DNA from: Chelatococcus sp. HY11
Lineage (GTDB): Bacteria; Pseudomonadota; Alphaproteobacteria; Rhizobiales; Beijerinckiaceae
Length of the DNA: 64,000 nt
Direction of reading: 5' to 3'
Assembly: GCF_018398335.1 (NCBI RefSeq)
Contig: NZ_JAHBRX010000002.1
Location: 1,736,001-1,800,000 of the forward strand
Part shown: positions 35,006-43,687 of the stretch, in pieces
How the letters are laid out: each line of letters begins with the position of its first letter
Numbering within the stretch: the stretch's first letter is position 1
Made by a program: the position numbers and the translations under genes
Notes under the pieces: model-generated
Databases searched by the model: none
What the model was told of the DNA's origin: nothing
Seen by the model: only the letters and a program-made list of their open reading frames with translations

Positions 35006-36548
35006 CGGGTGCTCCGACCGCGACAGAGGCCCAGGGGCTTGTCGGATGAGCCATGCCGATATTGTCGGCGCCCTCGCGCATGACGGCGGAGGGGACCGCG
35101 AAATTGACGGGATAGAGCGTATCCTCGACGATCTCCACGGGATAGCGCGTTCCGACTCTGGCCGCGACGCCCCGATCAGCCTTGGTATTGACGCGGATGG
35201 TTGGCGTGCTCGCGTCGAGACGCGGCGTATGGAAGGCTTCCTCCAGTGTCAGCCCACGGTCCGCCATATAGGACATGATCTGGAGCACGGTGGGGAAGAT
35301 GGTCCGTCCGCCGGCCGCGCCGATCGCGAGCAGCGGCTGGCCCCGCCGGCTCGCGATGAGCGGGCACATGTTGGCGAGCGGCTTCACCCCTCCCTTGATC
35401 GCATTGGGCTGGCCGGGGCGCGGGTCGAACCACATCACGCCATTGTTCATCAGGATACCGGCGCGCGGCAGCACCACCTTGGACCCGAAGCGCGACAGCA
35501 GGGTGTTGGTGAGCGAAACCATCGTGCCCTTGGAGTCCACGACGCTGAGATGGCTGGTGCAGCCCGCCGCAGGCGTCGCCGCATGGCCCATCGTGGTCAG
35601 CCGCTCCTCATAGGCCTGTCGGATCGCCGTGGCATAGGCGAGCGCGGCATCGGCCATCGGCACGCTCGCCGCGAGATCATGCTTCGCGAGCCGCCGGCAG
35701 GCGTCGAGGAAGGTCGGCCCGCCGCTCAGGCCGGGAATGACGTGAATGTCGAGGTCGCGGTAACGGCCGGTTGCGGGCGCCCGCCAGACAGGGCGGTAGT
35801 CGGCGAGATCCCGTGCGTCGATAACGCAACCGCCGTCCGTGAGATCAGCGAGGAGGGTGCGGGCTACCTCGCCTTCATAGAAATCTCGCGCGCCGGCATG
35901 GGCGAGGCGCCTCAGGAGCTTTGCCTTTTCGGGCATGGGGCGGAAGTGGGGATTATTGGCGTCGCCGGCGCGGGGCGCCCGGCCGTTTTCGAGAAAAAGG
36001 GCCGCGCTCGCCGGATAGTGGGCGAGGGCCGCCGCCTCGACCGCAAGCGAAAGGGATGTGAACCAATCGACTTCCAGCCCGCGTTCCGCATGGGCGATCG
36101 CCGGCTGCAGCGCTTCCTCCCAGGACAGGGTGCCAAAGCGCGCCAGGGCTTCCGCGAAGCCGGCGATCGCGCCGGGAACGCACATGGAGGTATAGCCGGA
36201 GACGTTGCGCTCACCCTCGACGGTCGGCCAGTCGAACCAGTTGCCGATCTTGGCGCGGGACAGGGGATAATCCGCCGGGTCGAGCGCGCGCGGCGACATG
36301 ACGTTGAAATCGAGCGTCGAGACCTCGCCAGTCGTGCCATCGGCATGGAGCAGGAAACCGCCGCCGCCGATGCCGGAGAGCCAGGGCTCCACAATGCTGA
36401 GTACCAGCGCCGTGACGATGGCCGCGTCCATGGCATTGCCGCCACGGGCGAGAACGGCGGCGCCCGCTTCCGCCGCGTAGCGGTTCTGGGCGGCGACGAG
36501 ACCGTGGCGGGAGCGCACGGCCGGCTTGTGGATCGAGAAGGTCTGCAT
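34995..36548 (-). CDS. Gamma-glutamyltransferase family (Ntn hydrolase)
   Basis: This 517-residue Ntn-hydrolase precursor has the self-cleavage nucleophile at Thr331 in GCTSHLSVVDSKGTMVSLTN, so processing should give subunits of about 330 and 187 residues. Other GGT motifs are the GGNAMDAAIVTALVLSIVEP stretch and GIGGGGFLLH near residue 59 and PNAIKGGVKPLANMCPLIAS near 384. No clear signal peptide is visible (MQTFSIHKPAVRSRHGLVAA), which suggests a cytoplasmic enzyme acting on an imported gamma-glutamyl or acyl-amide substrate; many GGT-like proteins are cephalosporin or glutaryl acylases instead. Encoded inside a peptide-importer operon. Confidence 0.9.
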   Translation of the reverse strand: MQTFSIHKPAVRSRHGLVAAQNRYAAEAGAAVLARGGNAMDAAIVTALVLSIVEPWLSGIGGGGFLLHADGTTGEVSTLDFNVMSPRALDPADYPLSRAKIGNWFDWPTVEGERNVSGYTSMCVPGAIAGFAEALARFGTLSWEEALQPAIAHAERGLEVDWFTSLSLAVEAAALAHYPASAALFLENGRAPRAGDANNPHFRPMPEKAKLLRRLAHAGARDFYEGEVARTLLADLTDGGCVIDARDLADYRPVWRAPATGRYRDLDIHVIPGLSGGPTFLDACRRLAKHDLAASVPMADAALAYATAIRQAYEERLTTMGHAATPAAGCTSHLSVVDSKGTMVSLTNTLLSRFGSKVVLPRAGILMNNGVMWFDPRPGQPNAIKGGVKPLANMCPLIASRRGQPLLAIGAAGGRTIFPTVLQIMSYMADRGLTLEEAFHTPRLDASTPTIRVNTKADRGVAARVGTRYPVEIVEDTLYPVNFAVPSAVMREGADNIGMAHPTSPWASVAVGAPDGR

Positions 36549-36553
36549 GATGT

Positions 36554-37471
36554 CTATCTTCCGAAACGCCGATCGGCGATCGGCTCGGGCGTTCTCACGG
36601 GGACTGTGAACCGCGCGGCATTGGTGGAACTCGCGTGGTAGGCGGCTATCTCGCCGACAGTCGCGATCCAGGCCCCCGACGTCGCCGTGATGCGCGTCAG
36701 CAGCCGCTCCAGCATGCGGATGCGATGGGCGCGCCCTGAGATCCAGTCATGGACGGTGAGCATCAAAAGGCCGCCTTCGGCATGCAGCATGTCCCATTCG
36801 TCGAGCCAGTTGTCGAGGATGGGCTGGGTTGCCTGTGGGGGCCAGGCATCGGCGCCGCCGCCGAGGAACTTGAAATAGATCGCGTCGTCGATCGCCCACT
36901 GCACCGGCACCTCGACCACATCGCCGATCGTATAGGGATGGTCGAAGCCGGAGAGCGAGCTGTCATACAGCCCGTACTTTCTGATCTCGGCCAGCATATG
37001 CGGCGTCATTTCCCAGGCCGGCGAGCGAAAGCCCTTCGGCTTGATGCCGACCTGCGCCTGGAAGATCGCCAGGGAGGCTTCGAGCGCGCCCGTGAACTCG
37101 TCGTCGGAGACTTGGGAAACGATCTCATGGAAATAGCCGTGCAGGCCGATCTCATGGCCGCGCGCGACGAAGGCGGGCAGGAGGTCCGGGTGCTGTTCCG
37201 CCACGGCGCCGGGCACATAGAAGCTTGCCTTGACCCCGAAGCGGTCGAGCAGATCGAGGATCCGCCAGATGCCGACGCGCGGCCCGAACAGCCGCTGCTC
37301 CATATGGCCGAGCAGGCGTGACGGCGGCTCGTCCCGGACGTTCCACAGAAGGGGCGCGTCCGCATCCACGTCGATGGAGAAGGCAAAGGCGCTTTGCTTG
37401 CCCTCCGGCCAGACATAGCGCGGTGAGGGATTGGCGCGGGAAGACTGATCAGGCATTTCGGCCTCGCTCAC
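36554..37471 (-). CDS. Polysaccharide-deacetylase (NodB) family hydrolase, allantoinase/cyclic-imidase-like
   Basis: This protein of about 305 residues has the NodB core: the metal/base Asp in FAFSIDVDADAPLL near residue 32, the metal His pair in HEIGLHGYFHEIVSQ near 110, and GFRSPAWEMTPHMLAEIRKY near 147. There is no signal peptide, so it is probably cytoplasmic. Cytosolic NodB-like proteins of this type include PuuE allantoinase and cyclic imide hydrolases, acting on C-N bonds of rings rather than on chitin. GTG 37471 overlaps the SDR stop; ATG 37456 behind GAGG is an alternative start. The substrate is not readable. Confidence 0.82.
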   Translation of the reverse strand: MSEAEMPDQSSRANPSPRYVWPEGKQSAFAFSIDVDADAPLLWNVRDEPPSRLLGHMEQRLFGPRVGIWRILDLLDRFGVKASFYVPGAVAEQHPDLLPAFVARGHEIGLHGYFHEIVSQVSDDEFTGALEASLAIFQAQVGIKPKGFRSPAWEMTPHMLAEIRKYGLYDSSLSGFDHPYTIGDVVEVPVQWAIDDAIYFKFLGGGADAWPPQATQPILDNWLDEWDMLHAEGGLLMLTVHDWISGRAHRIRMLERLLTRITATSGAWIATVGEIAAYHASSTNAARFTVPVRTPEPIADRRFGR

Positions 37472-38259
37472 AACGGGTGCTTCTTGGCCTGGTGGACGGC
37501 GAGCGAGCCGATGGAATTGCCGCCGTCGATCGTCAGGGTCGCGCCGGTGACATAGGCGGAGGCATCGCTTGCGAGATAGAGGAGCCCATTGGCCACGTCA
37601 CCCGGCGAGGAAGGCCGGCCAAGCGGGATCGCCGCGATGGTGTTACTGATATGGTCCTCGGTGAGGCTGCTGACGGATGAACCGGCCGCGAAGCCCGGCT
37701 CCAGCGCATTGACGCGGATGCCGAATTCGGCGAGCTCGATGGCAAAGCCCTTCGTCAGCCGATCGAGCGCCGTCTTCGATGTGCAGTAGGGCACGACGGT
37801 GCGCCGCATCTTGCGCGAAGCGCCGGATGAGATGTTGATGACCGAGCCCTTGATGCCCTTGGCGATCATCTGCAAGGCAATGCCCTTCGTCAGGATGAAA
37901 GGCGCGCGCAGGTTGATCGCGAAGATCCGGTCGAAATCCTGCGTGGAGATGTCGAGCAGGAAGCCGCTTGGATATATGCCCGCGTTGTTGACGAGGATAT
38001 CCGCCGCTCCCCAATGCTGGTCGATGGCATTGACGAGGCCGTTGATCGAAGCCTCGTCCGTCAGATCGGCGGCATGGGTGAACCCCGCGCCGCCGAGACC
38101 AAGCTCGTCCGCGTAGGCCTTGAGGGCATCGCCATCCGTGTCCGTGAGGCAGAGATCCGCGCCCGCGTCGCGCAACGACTGGGCTATCCAGCGGCCAATG
38201 ACCCCGCAGGCGCCGGTAACGACAGCGCGCTTGCCGGCAATATCGGAGAAGAAATCCAT
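37468..38259 (-). CDS. Short-chain dehydrogenase/reductase in peptide-importer operon
   Basis: This SDR of about 263 residues starts at MDFFSDIAGKRAVVTGACGV (ATG 38259), directly behind GAGGC. Motifs are TGACGVIGRWIA, VNNAGIYPSGF, the Ser in VINISSGAS and YCTSKTALDR, with a C-terminal GATLTIDGGNSIGSLAVHQA tail. It lies 8 bases after the DppC-type permease stop and overlaps the NodB-like gene. It probably oxidises or reduces a product of the imported compound. Confidence 0.88.
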   Translation of the reverse strand: MDFFSDIAGKRAVVTGACGVIGRWIAQSLRDAGADLCLTDTDGDALKAYADELGLGGAGFTHAADLTDEASINGLVNAIDQHWGAADILVNNAGIYPSGFLLDISTQDFDRIFAINLRAPFILTKGIALQMIAKGIKGSVINISSGASRKMRRTVVPYCTSKTALDRLTKGFAIELAEFGIRVNALEPGFAAGSSVSSLTEDHISNTIAAIPLGRPSSPGDVANGLLYLASDASAYVTGATLTIDGGNSIGSLAVHQAKKHPL

Positions 38260-38267
38260 GAAATGCC

Positions 38268-39137
38268 TCACTGTGAACGAGGATCGAAACGATCACGCAG
38301 ATCGTCGCCGATCAAATTGACGGCCAGGACGAGCAGGAACAAGCAGATGCCGGGGAAGGTGGCGATCCACCAGGCGGTGGCGAGATAGTTGCGGCCTGAG
38401 CTCAACATGGCGCCCCAGCTCGATGTCGGCGGCTGCACGCCCATGCCGAGGAAGGAGAGGCCCGCCTCGAACAGGACCATGAGCCCGAACTCGAGCGTCG
38501 CCACCACCGTGACGGCGCCGATGATATTGGGGAGGATATGCCGCAGCAGGATGCGCGGCGCGGAGGCGCCCATGAAGGCCGCGAGCCGGACATAGGGCAT
38601 ATTGGCGACGCCGAGGGTCTGGCCGTAGGCGATGCGGGCGTAACGCGGCCAACGCGTCAGCGCCAGCACCACGATGACGTTGATGAGGCCCGGGCCGAGC
38701 ACGGCGACCGTGATGATGGCCAGCAGGATCGCCGGAATCGACAGAAAGACATCGACGAGCCGCATCACGACCACTTCCACCCAGCCGCGCAGGTAGCCCG
38801 CCAGCATTCCGAGCAGGACGCCGATGACACCGGACAGGATGACGGAAGCGAAGGCAACGAACAACGAGACGCGCGCGCCGAAGATCAACCGGCTCAGCAG
38901 GTCCCGTCCTAGTTCATCGCTGCCGAGGAGGTAGTGAAAACTGCGGGAGACCGTGCCCGGAGGCTTCATCCGGCCGAGAAGATTCTGCGCGTTGGGATCA
39001 TAGGGGGCGATGAACGGCGCGAATACGGCAACAAGGATGGCGAATACGATCAGGGCAACGGGAGCCCAGCGCAGCGCCCGTCTGGCGAGGTGAGCGCGCG
39101 GCTTGCGGCGGGTGGGCGCTGATATCACCGCGCTCAT
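38268..39137 (-). CDS. Peptide/nickel-type ABC transporter permease, DppC/OppC type
   Basis: This 289-residue permease has about six TM segments (PVALIVFAILVAVFAPFIAP, FVAFASVILSGVIGVLLGML, IPAILLAIITVAVLGPGLIN) and the EAA-loop region near GQTLGVANMPYVRLAAFMGA. The N-terminal OppC-type segment before the first helix is Arg-rich. Its start overlaps the DppB-type gene by 4 bases, so the pair is translationally coupled. It forms the membrane channel with DppB. Confidence 0.92.
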   Translation of the reverse strand: MSAVISAPTRRKPRAHLARRALRWAPVALIVFAILVAVFAPFIAPYDPNAQNLLGRMKPPGTVSRSFHYLLGSDELGRDLLSRLIFGARVSLFVAFASVILSGVIGVLLGMLAGYLRGWVEVVVMRLVDVFLSIPAILLAIITVAVLGPGLINVIVVLALTRWPRYARIAYGQTLGVANMPYVRLAAFMGASAPRILLRHILPNIIGAVTVVATLEFGLMVLFEAGLSFLGMGVQPPTSSWGAMLSSGRNYLATAWWIATFPGICLFLLVLAVNLIGDDLRDRFDPRSQ

Positions 39138-40063
39138 CGGCCCGCTCCGTCAAGACGGATGCGCGGATCGACGGCGCTGTAGAGGAGGTCCGCGGCGAGA
39201 TTGAGCGCGACGGTCACGAAGGCGCCGAGCAGGACGACACCTTGGACGACGAGAAAATCGCGCGCAAGAATGGACTGGACGGTGACCTGCCCGAGGCCCG
39301 GCCAGGCGAAGACGGTCTCGACGATCACGGCACCGGCGAGCAGGTTGGAAATTTCCAGCGCCGAGACCGTGATGATGGGGATGGAGGCGTTGCGGGCGAG
39401 GTGGCGGACGAGCAGCCTGCCGATCGGGACGCCGCGCGAGCGTGCCGTCCGTACATAGTCCTTCGACAGTTCATCAAGCAGCGATGTGCGTGTGATGCGC
39501 GCGAAGGTCGCCATGCTGAGGAGGCCGAGCGCGAAGGATGGCATGATGAGATGGTCGATGCCCCCCGCCGATGACGGCGGCAGCCAGCCAAGTGTGACCG
39601 CGAAGATCATGATCAGGAGGATGCCGCTCCAGAACGTCGGCATGCTCTGGGCGGACAGCACGATGCCGGCGAGCAGGCGTGCCGCGATATGTTCGCGATG
39701 CAAGGCCAGCACGATGCCGACGGGAATGCCGAGCCCGAAGGCGACGAGGAAGGCGCCGCCCGCGAGCTGCAATGTGTAGGGCAGGCGCGAGGCGATGATA
39801 TCCCAGACCGGAATGTTCTGAATGACCGAACGGCCGAGGTCGAACCTGGCGATCTGCCCCAGAAAATCCAGATACTGCACGATCAGCGGGCGATCGAAAC
39901 CCAGCGAATGACGCAGGGCGTCGATATCCGCCTGCGTCGCCGTCTCCGGCACGAGCAGGAACGTCGGATCTCCGGTCAGGCGCTGCAGGAAGAAGATCAG
40001 GGTAACGACACCGAAAATCGTGCCGATCACCTGTCCTATCCGCCTAATGAGGAACCGCCGCAT
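39134..40063 (-). CDS. Peptide/nickel-type ABC transporter permease, DppB/OppB type
   Basis: This 309-residue inner-membrane protein has the DppB N-terminus MRRFLIRRIGQVIGTIFGVV, a periplasmic loop with TGDPTFLLVPETATQADIDA, then five further helices and the EAA loop near DYVRTARSRGVPIGRLLVRH. The C-terminal end ADLLYSAVDPRIRLDG is typical. It is the first permease gene after the two binding proteins, with a 494-base gap that carries intergenic repeats. Confidence 0.93.
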   Translation of the reverse strand: MRRFLIRRIGQVIGTIFGVVTLIFFLQRLTGDPTFLLVPETATQADIDALRHSLGFDRPLIVQYLDFLGQIARFDLGRSVIQNIPVWDIIASRLPYTLQLAGGAFLVAFGLGIPVGIVLALHREHIAARLLAGIVLSAQSMPTFWSGILLIMIFAVTLGWLPPSSAGGIDHLIMPSFALGLLSMATFARITRTSLLDELSKDYVRTARSRGVPIGRLLVRHLARNASIPIITVSALEISNLLAGAVIVETVFAWPGLGQVTVQSILARDFLVVQGVVLLGAFVTVALNLAADLLYSAVDPRIRLDGAGR

Positions 40064-40221
40064 CTATCTGCATTCCTGCCGATCAAGGTGAAACGTGATG
40101 GTATCGCGTCTGGGGATCCCGAAGGACCCCCGGGGAGGTCTGCGGGATCGACCGACGTTTGGTCCTTCAGCCGGGACGAGGCTTGGCAACCCCTGTGTCA
40201 TCAAGCCCCTCGCAACGGGCC

Positions 40222-40403
40222 GATCCCTCCCCTCAAGGGGAGGGTGGCGCCGTAGGCGCCGGGTGGGGCCACCCGACGCTGCCCCGACCGAAAGGCAATA
40301 TTACTTGCTGGCCAGAAGTATCGTCTCCGCCCGCGCGCCCCAACCCGACCTCGCTGACGCGAGGCCACCCTCCCCCCCGAGGGGGGAGAGATCAACCGCG
40401 ACG
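40222..40403. repeat. Composite intergenic repeat, family C
   Basis: Second full copy of the element at 16923-17094: GATCCCTCCCC start, AGGGTGGCGCCG, AGGCGCCGGGTGGGGCCA, then CCGACCTCGCTGACGCGAGG and a GATCAACCGCGAC end. The interior spacer differs. It sits between the binding-protein pair and dppB in a 494-base gap that shows no gene. Confidence 0.75.
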
Positions 40404-40412
40404 GCTCCCCGT

Positions 40413-40516
40413 TGTCATCCCCGGCGGCGCGTCGCGCCGGGAAGGGGATCCAGACATCAAGGCGCCGCTTCATGGATCGCCTTCCCGGCCAGCTATGCTG
40501 GCCGCCGGGGATGACA
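40413..40516. repeat. REP-like doublet, family A, inverted pair
   Basis: GTCATCCCCGGCGGCGCGTC, then GCGCCGGGAAGGGGATCC, a 28-base spacer, and the reverse unit GATCGCCTTCCCGGCCAGCT, ATGCTGGCCGCCGGGGATGA. The unit pair can fold as one large stem. It lies 42 bases from the stop of the SBP gene at 40558 and may shield the 3' end of that transcript. Confidence 0.72.
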
Positions 40517-40557
40517 GGAGCCGAGAACGCATCCTTTCCGCTGAATATCGATCGACC

Positions 40558-42060
40558 TTAGTCCTTCCAGCTCATGCGGTTGATGAACAGGCTCTCGTTG
40601 GGCGTCGGCGTCCATTGCAGGCCCTTGGCGGCGCCATAGACGATGCCGACCTGGTAGAGCGGAATGATGAACCGCTCGGTCCGCACCCGCTCGTGCACGC
40701 CGCGATAGGCGTCAAGACGCTTTTTCTCGTCAAGTGTCTGGCGTGCGTCCACCAGGAGGCTGTCGATCGCCTTGTCGTTGGCGTTGGCCCAGCCGCTCGA
40801 CGAATGCAGGATCGGAAATAGCACCCCATCCGCATCCTGACAGGCGCAGGACCAGCGGCTGAACGCCATCTGCGGAATGACATCCGGCCCGCTCTGCATC
40901 TGCTTCAGCCAGGTCGCCATGTCCGTCATGTCGATTTTGACGTTCAGGCCGGCCTCGCGCAGCATCTGCTGGATGGCTTGCACCACCCGCTGGTCATAGA
41001 CCGGCGAGGTCAGGAGCCCGATCTCCTGTTTTCCCTTGGGGCCGGCTTCCGCCACGAGAGCCTTGGCCTTGGCGAGATCGAAGGGCAGGGCCTCGATGCC
41101 TTCGACCCAGCCGACATGGGCTGGCGAGAGCATCTGCGGAACCGCCTTGTCATAACCGCCGAGGATGCCGTCGACGAGCCCCTCCTTGTCGATGGCATAG
41201 GCAATGGCCTCACGCAGCTTCGGATCGTTGAGCGGCGCCTTCTGCACATTCATGGCGAGATAGGCGACGCGTTCGGTCAGGACCGAAAGAACCTTCGCCC
41301 TCTGCGAATTCTTGAGCTGCGCCGCGAGGTCGGAATCGAGCGTCACGGCGAGATCCGTGGTGCCGGCCTGGAGATTGGCGACGCGGGTCGCGGCATCCGG
41401 AACGGCGCGGAACACGGCGGTGGGGAAGGGGCCTTTCTGGCCCCAGTAAGTGGGGTTGGCGCTGAGGGTGACCTGCACGCCGCGCTGCCAGTTGTCGAAT
41501 GTGTAGGGGCCGCTTCCGACGGGCTTCAGGTTGAACGCGTCCTTGCCGACGGCCTCGACCACGTGCTTCGGCACGATCGACAGCTTGACGAGCTGGGCGA
41601 GCAGCGCGGGATAGGCGCCATCCGTCGTCAACTTCACCGTCGTCGGATTGACGGCCTCCGCCTTGATGATCTTGTTGAATTGGCTGAGCTGCGGGCTGCC
41701 GAACTTTGGATCGGTGATGCGCTGAACGCTGAAAGCCACATCCTCGGCAGTCAGTTTCTTGCCGTCATGGAAGGTGACGTCATCCCTGATCTGGAATTCG
41801 ACTTCCGTATCGGACAGGTATTTCCAGGATGTCGCGATCTGCGGGACAATCTCGCCTTTGTCGTCACGCGTGACGAGATTGTCGAAGATATTGCGGTAGA
41901 CGAAGTAACTGTCCGGATTCCATTGCACCTGCGGATCAAGTGACGACGGCTCGTTGACGAGATCCACCGTCAGCTTGTCCTTCGCCATCAGCGCACCTGG
42001 CGCGACCGTCAGGCATAACCCAAGAAGGGCCGCCACGAGCCCCCTGCCTCGCATCGACAT
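40558..42060 (-). CDS. ABC transporter substrate-binding protein, family 5 (peptide type), copy 1
   Basis: This 500-residue periplasmic protein has a signal peptide MSMRGRGLVAALLGLCLTVA. Family-5 features include the DPQVQWNPDSYFVYRNIFDN region near residue 40, TFHDGKKLTAEDVAFSVQRI near 95 and GSGPYTFDNWQRGVQVTLSA near 170. A SCACQDADGVLFPILHSSSG block near 412 is shared with copy 2 upstream. Copies 1 and 2 have identical length and read as recent tandem duplicates. It delivers substrate to the DppBC-DF transporter. Confidence 0.93.
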   Translation of the reverse strand: MSMRGRGLVAALLGLCLTVAPGALMAKDKLTVDLVNEPSSLDPQVQWNPDSYFVYRNIFDNLVTRDDKGEIVPQIATSWKYLSDTEVEFQIRDDVTFHDGKKLTAEDVAFSVQRITDPKFGSPQLSQFNKIIKAEAVNPTTVKLTTDGAYPALLAQLVKLSIVPKHVVEAVGKDAFNLKPVGSGPYTFDNWQRGVQVTLSANPTYWGQKGPFPTAVFRAVPDAATRVANLQAGTTDLAVTLDSDLAAQLKNSQRAKVLSVLTERVAYLAMNVQKAPLNDPKLREAIAYAIDKEGLVDGILGGYDKAVPQMLSPAHVGWVEGIEALPFDLAKAKALVAEAGPKGKQEIGLLTSPVYDQRVVQAIQQMLREAGLNVKIDMTDMATWLKQMQSGPDVIPQMAFSRWSCACQDADGVLFPILHSSSGWANANDKAIDSLLVDARQTLDEKKRLDAYRGVHERVRTERFIIPLYQVGIVYGAAKGLQWTPTPNESLFINRMSWKD

Positions 42061-42149
42061 ATCAGTTCTCCCATTGAGTTCCGTCTGAAATGTGTTGTGA
42101 AGCCCGTCATTATTGGTTCAAAAGAGGGGCGGGCATCCCCAGTCTTCGG

Positions 42150-43652
42150 CTATTCTTTCCAGCTCATGCGGTTGAGGAAGAGGCTCTCACCGGGTGAGGG
42201 CTGCCACTGTAGAGGCTTTGCAGCGCCATAGATCGCCGCGACCTGGTAAAGCGGCACAAGCGGCACGTCCTCGGCGACGATCTCGTGGACCTGCCGATAG
42301 TCCTCGAGCCGCTTCTTCTCATCAAGGGTGGCGCGGGCGTCCTCGAGCAAGGCATCGGCCTTGTCATTGCGATAGACGGACCAGGAGCTGCTCTTGTGGA
42401 GAAGCGGGAAGAGAACACCGTCGGCATCCTGGCACGAGCACGACCACCGGCCGAAGCTGAGCGCGGGCGTCGCGTCGACGCCACCCTGGGCGCGCTTCAG
42501 GTAATTGGCCATGTCGGACATGTTGATCTTCACGTTCAAACCGGCCTCCGCCAGCATCTGCTGGATCGCCTGCACGATCCGCTGGTCGAACACGGGTGAC
42601 GTCGCGAGTTCGATCTCGGCCTTGGCCGCGGGGCCGGCTTCGGCCACCAGGGCCTTGGCCTTGGCGAGATCATAGGAGGGGGCCTTGATATCGGCGACCC
42701 ATCCCACATGCGAGGGGGTCAGCATCTCCGGCACGGGCTTGTCGTACCCGCCGAGAATCCCGTCGATCAGGCCATCCTTGTCAATCGCGTAAGCAACCGC
42801 CTGCCTCACCTTCGTGTTGTCGAAGGGGGCTTTCGTCGGGTTGAGACGAAGATAGGCGACGCGCTCGGTCAGCACCGAGAGCACCTTGGCCCTCGCGGAG
42901 GACTTGAGCTGCTCGGCCAGATCGGAATCGAGCGTGACGGCGATGTCGCTGGTGCCTGCCTGCAGATTGGCGACGCGCGTCGAGGCGTCCGGCACCGCGC
43001 GAAACACGGCGGTCGGGAAGGGGCCCTTGTCCCCCCAATAGTCGGCGTTCGCCGTGAGCGTCACCTGCACGCCGCGCTGCCAGTTGTCGAACTTGTAAGG
43101 CCCGCTGCCAATCGGCTTCAGGTTGAAGGCATCCTTGCCGAGGGCCTCGACCACGTGTTTCGGTACGATCGACAGCTTGGTGAGCTGGGCGAGCAGCGCG
43201 GGATAGGCGCCGTCGGTCGTCAACTTCACCGTCGTCGGGCTTGTAGCCTCGGCCTTGATGATCTTGTTGAACTGCCCGAGCTGAGGGCTGCCGAACTTCG
43301 GATCGGTGATGCGTTGCACGCTGAAAGCCACATCCTCGGCAGTCAGTTTCTTGCCGTCATGGAAGGTGATGTCGTCACGGATTTGAAATTCGATCTCGGT
43401 GTCGGACAGGTATTTCCAGGATGTTGCGACCTGGGGAATGATGTCGCCCTTGTCGTCCCGGGTCAGCAGATTGTCGAAGATGTTGCGGTAGACGTAGTAG
43501 CTGTCCGGGTTCCATTGCACTTGCGGATCGAGCGAGGAAGGCTCATTGACGAGATCCACCGTCAGCCTGTCCTTGGCGAGAAGCGCACCCGGCGCGGCCG
43601 CGACAGAAAACCCGAGTAAAATTGCTGCGACTTTAGAGCTAAGTGACGTCAT
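42150..43652 (-). CDS. ABC transporter substrate-binding protein, family 5 (peptide type), copy 2
   Basis: This 500-residue paralogue of the protein at 40558 has a signal peptide MTSLSSKVAAILLGFSVAAA. It shares the same layout, including QWNPDSYYVYRNIFDNLLTR, SVQRITDPKFGSPQLGQFNK and SCSCQDADGVLFPLLHKSSS. The gap to copy 1 is 89 bases. Most differences fall in the middle and C-terminal half, so the pair may have diverged in ligand choice. It is the second gene of the operon, 35 bases after the GntR regulator. Confidence 0.93.
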   Translation of the reverse strand: MTSLSSKVAAILLGFSVAAAPGALLAKDRLTVDLVNEPSSLDPQVQWNPDSYYVYRNIFDNLLTRDDKGDIIPQVATSWKYLSDTEIEFQIRDDITFHDGKKLTAEDVAFSVQRITDPKFGSPQLGQFNKIIKAEATSPTTVKLTTDGAYPALLAQLTKLSIVPKHVVEALGKDAFNLKPIGSGPYKFDNWQRGVQVTLTANADYWGDKGPFPTAVFRAVPDASTRVANLQAGTSDIAVTLDSDLAEQLKSSARAKVLSVLTERVAYLRLNPTKAPFDNTKVRQAVAYAIDKDGLIDGILGGYDKPVPEMLTPSHVGWVADIKAPSYDLAKAKALVAEAGPAAKAEIELATSPVFDQRIVQAIQQMLAEAGLNVKINMSDMANYLKRAQGGVDATPALSFGRWSCSCQDADGVLFPLLHKSSSWSVYRNDKADALLEDARATLDEKKRLEDYRQVHEIVAEDVPLVPLYQVAAIYGAAKPLQWQPSPGESLFLNRMSWKE

Positions 43653-43687
43653 CTGAGTTCTCCCCGAAACGCGCTAGACTGTCATGC

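Noticed and set aside
34359-36641. Open frame of 760 codons on the + strand across dppD and ggt
   Set aside because: It lies antisense to genes with full catalytic motifs, has no recognisable domain and is an effect of high GC codon bias.
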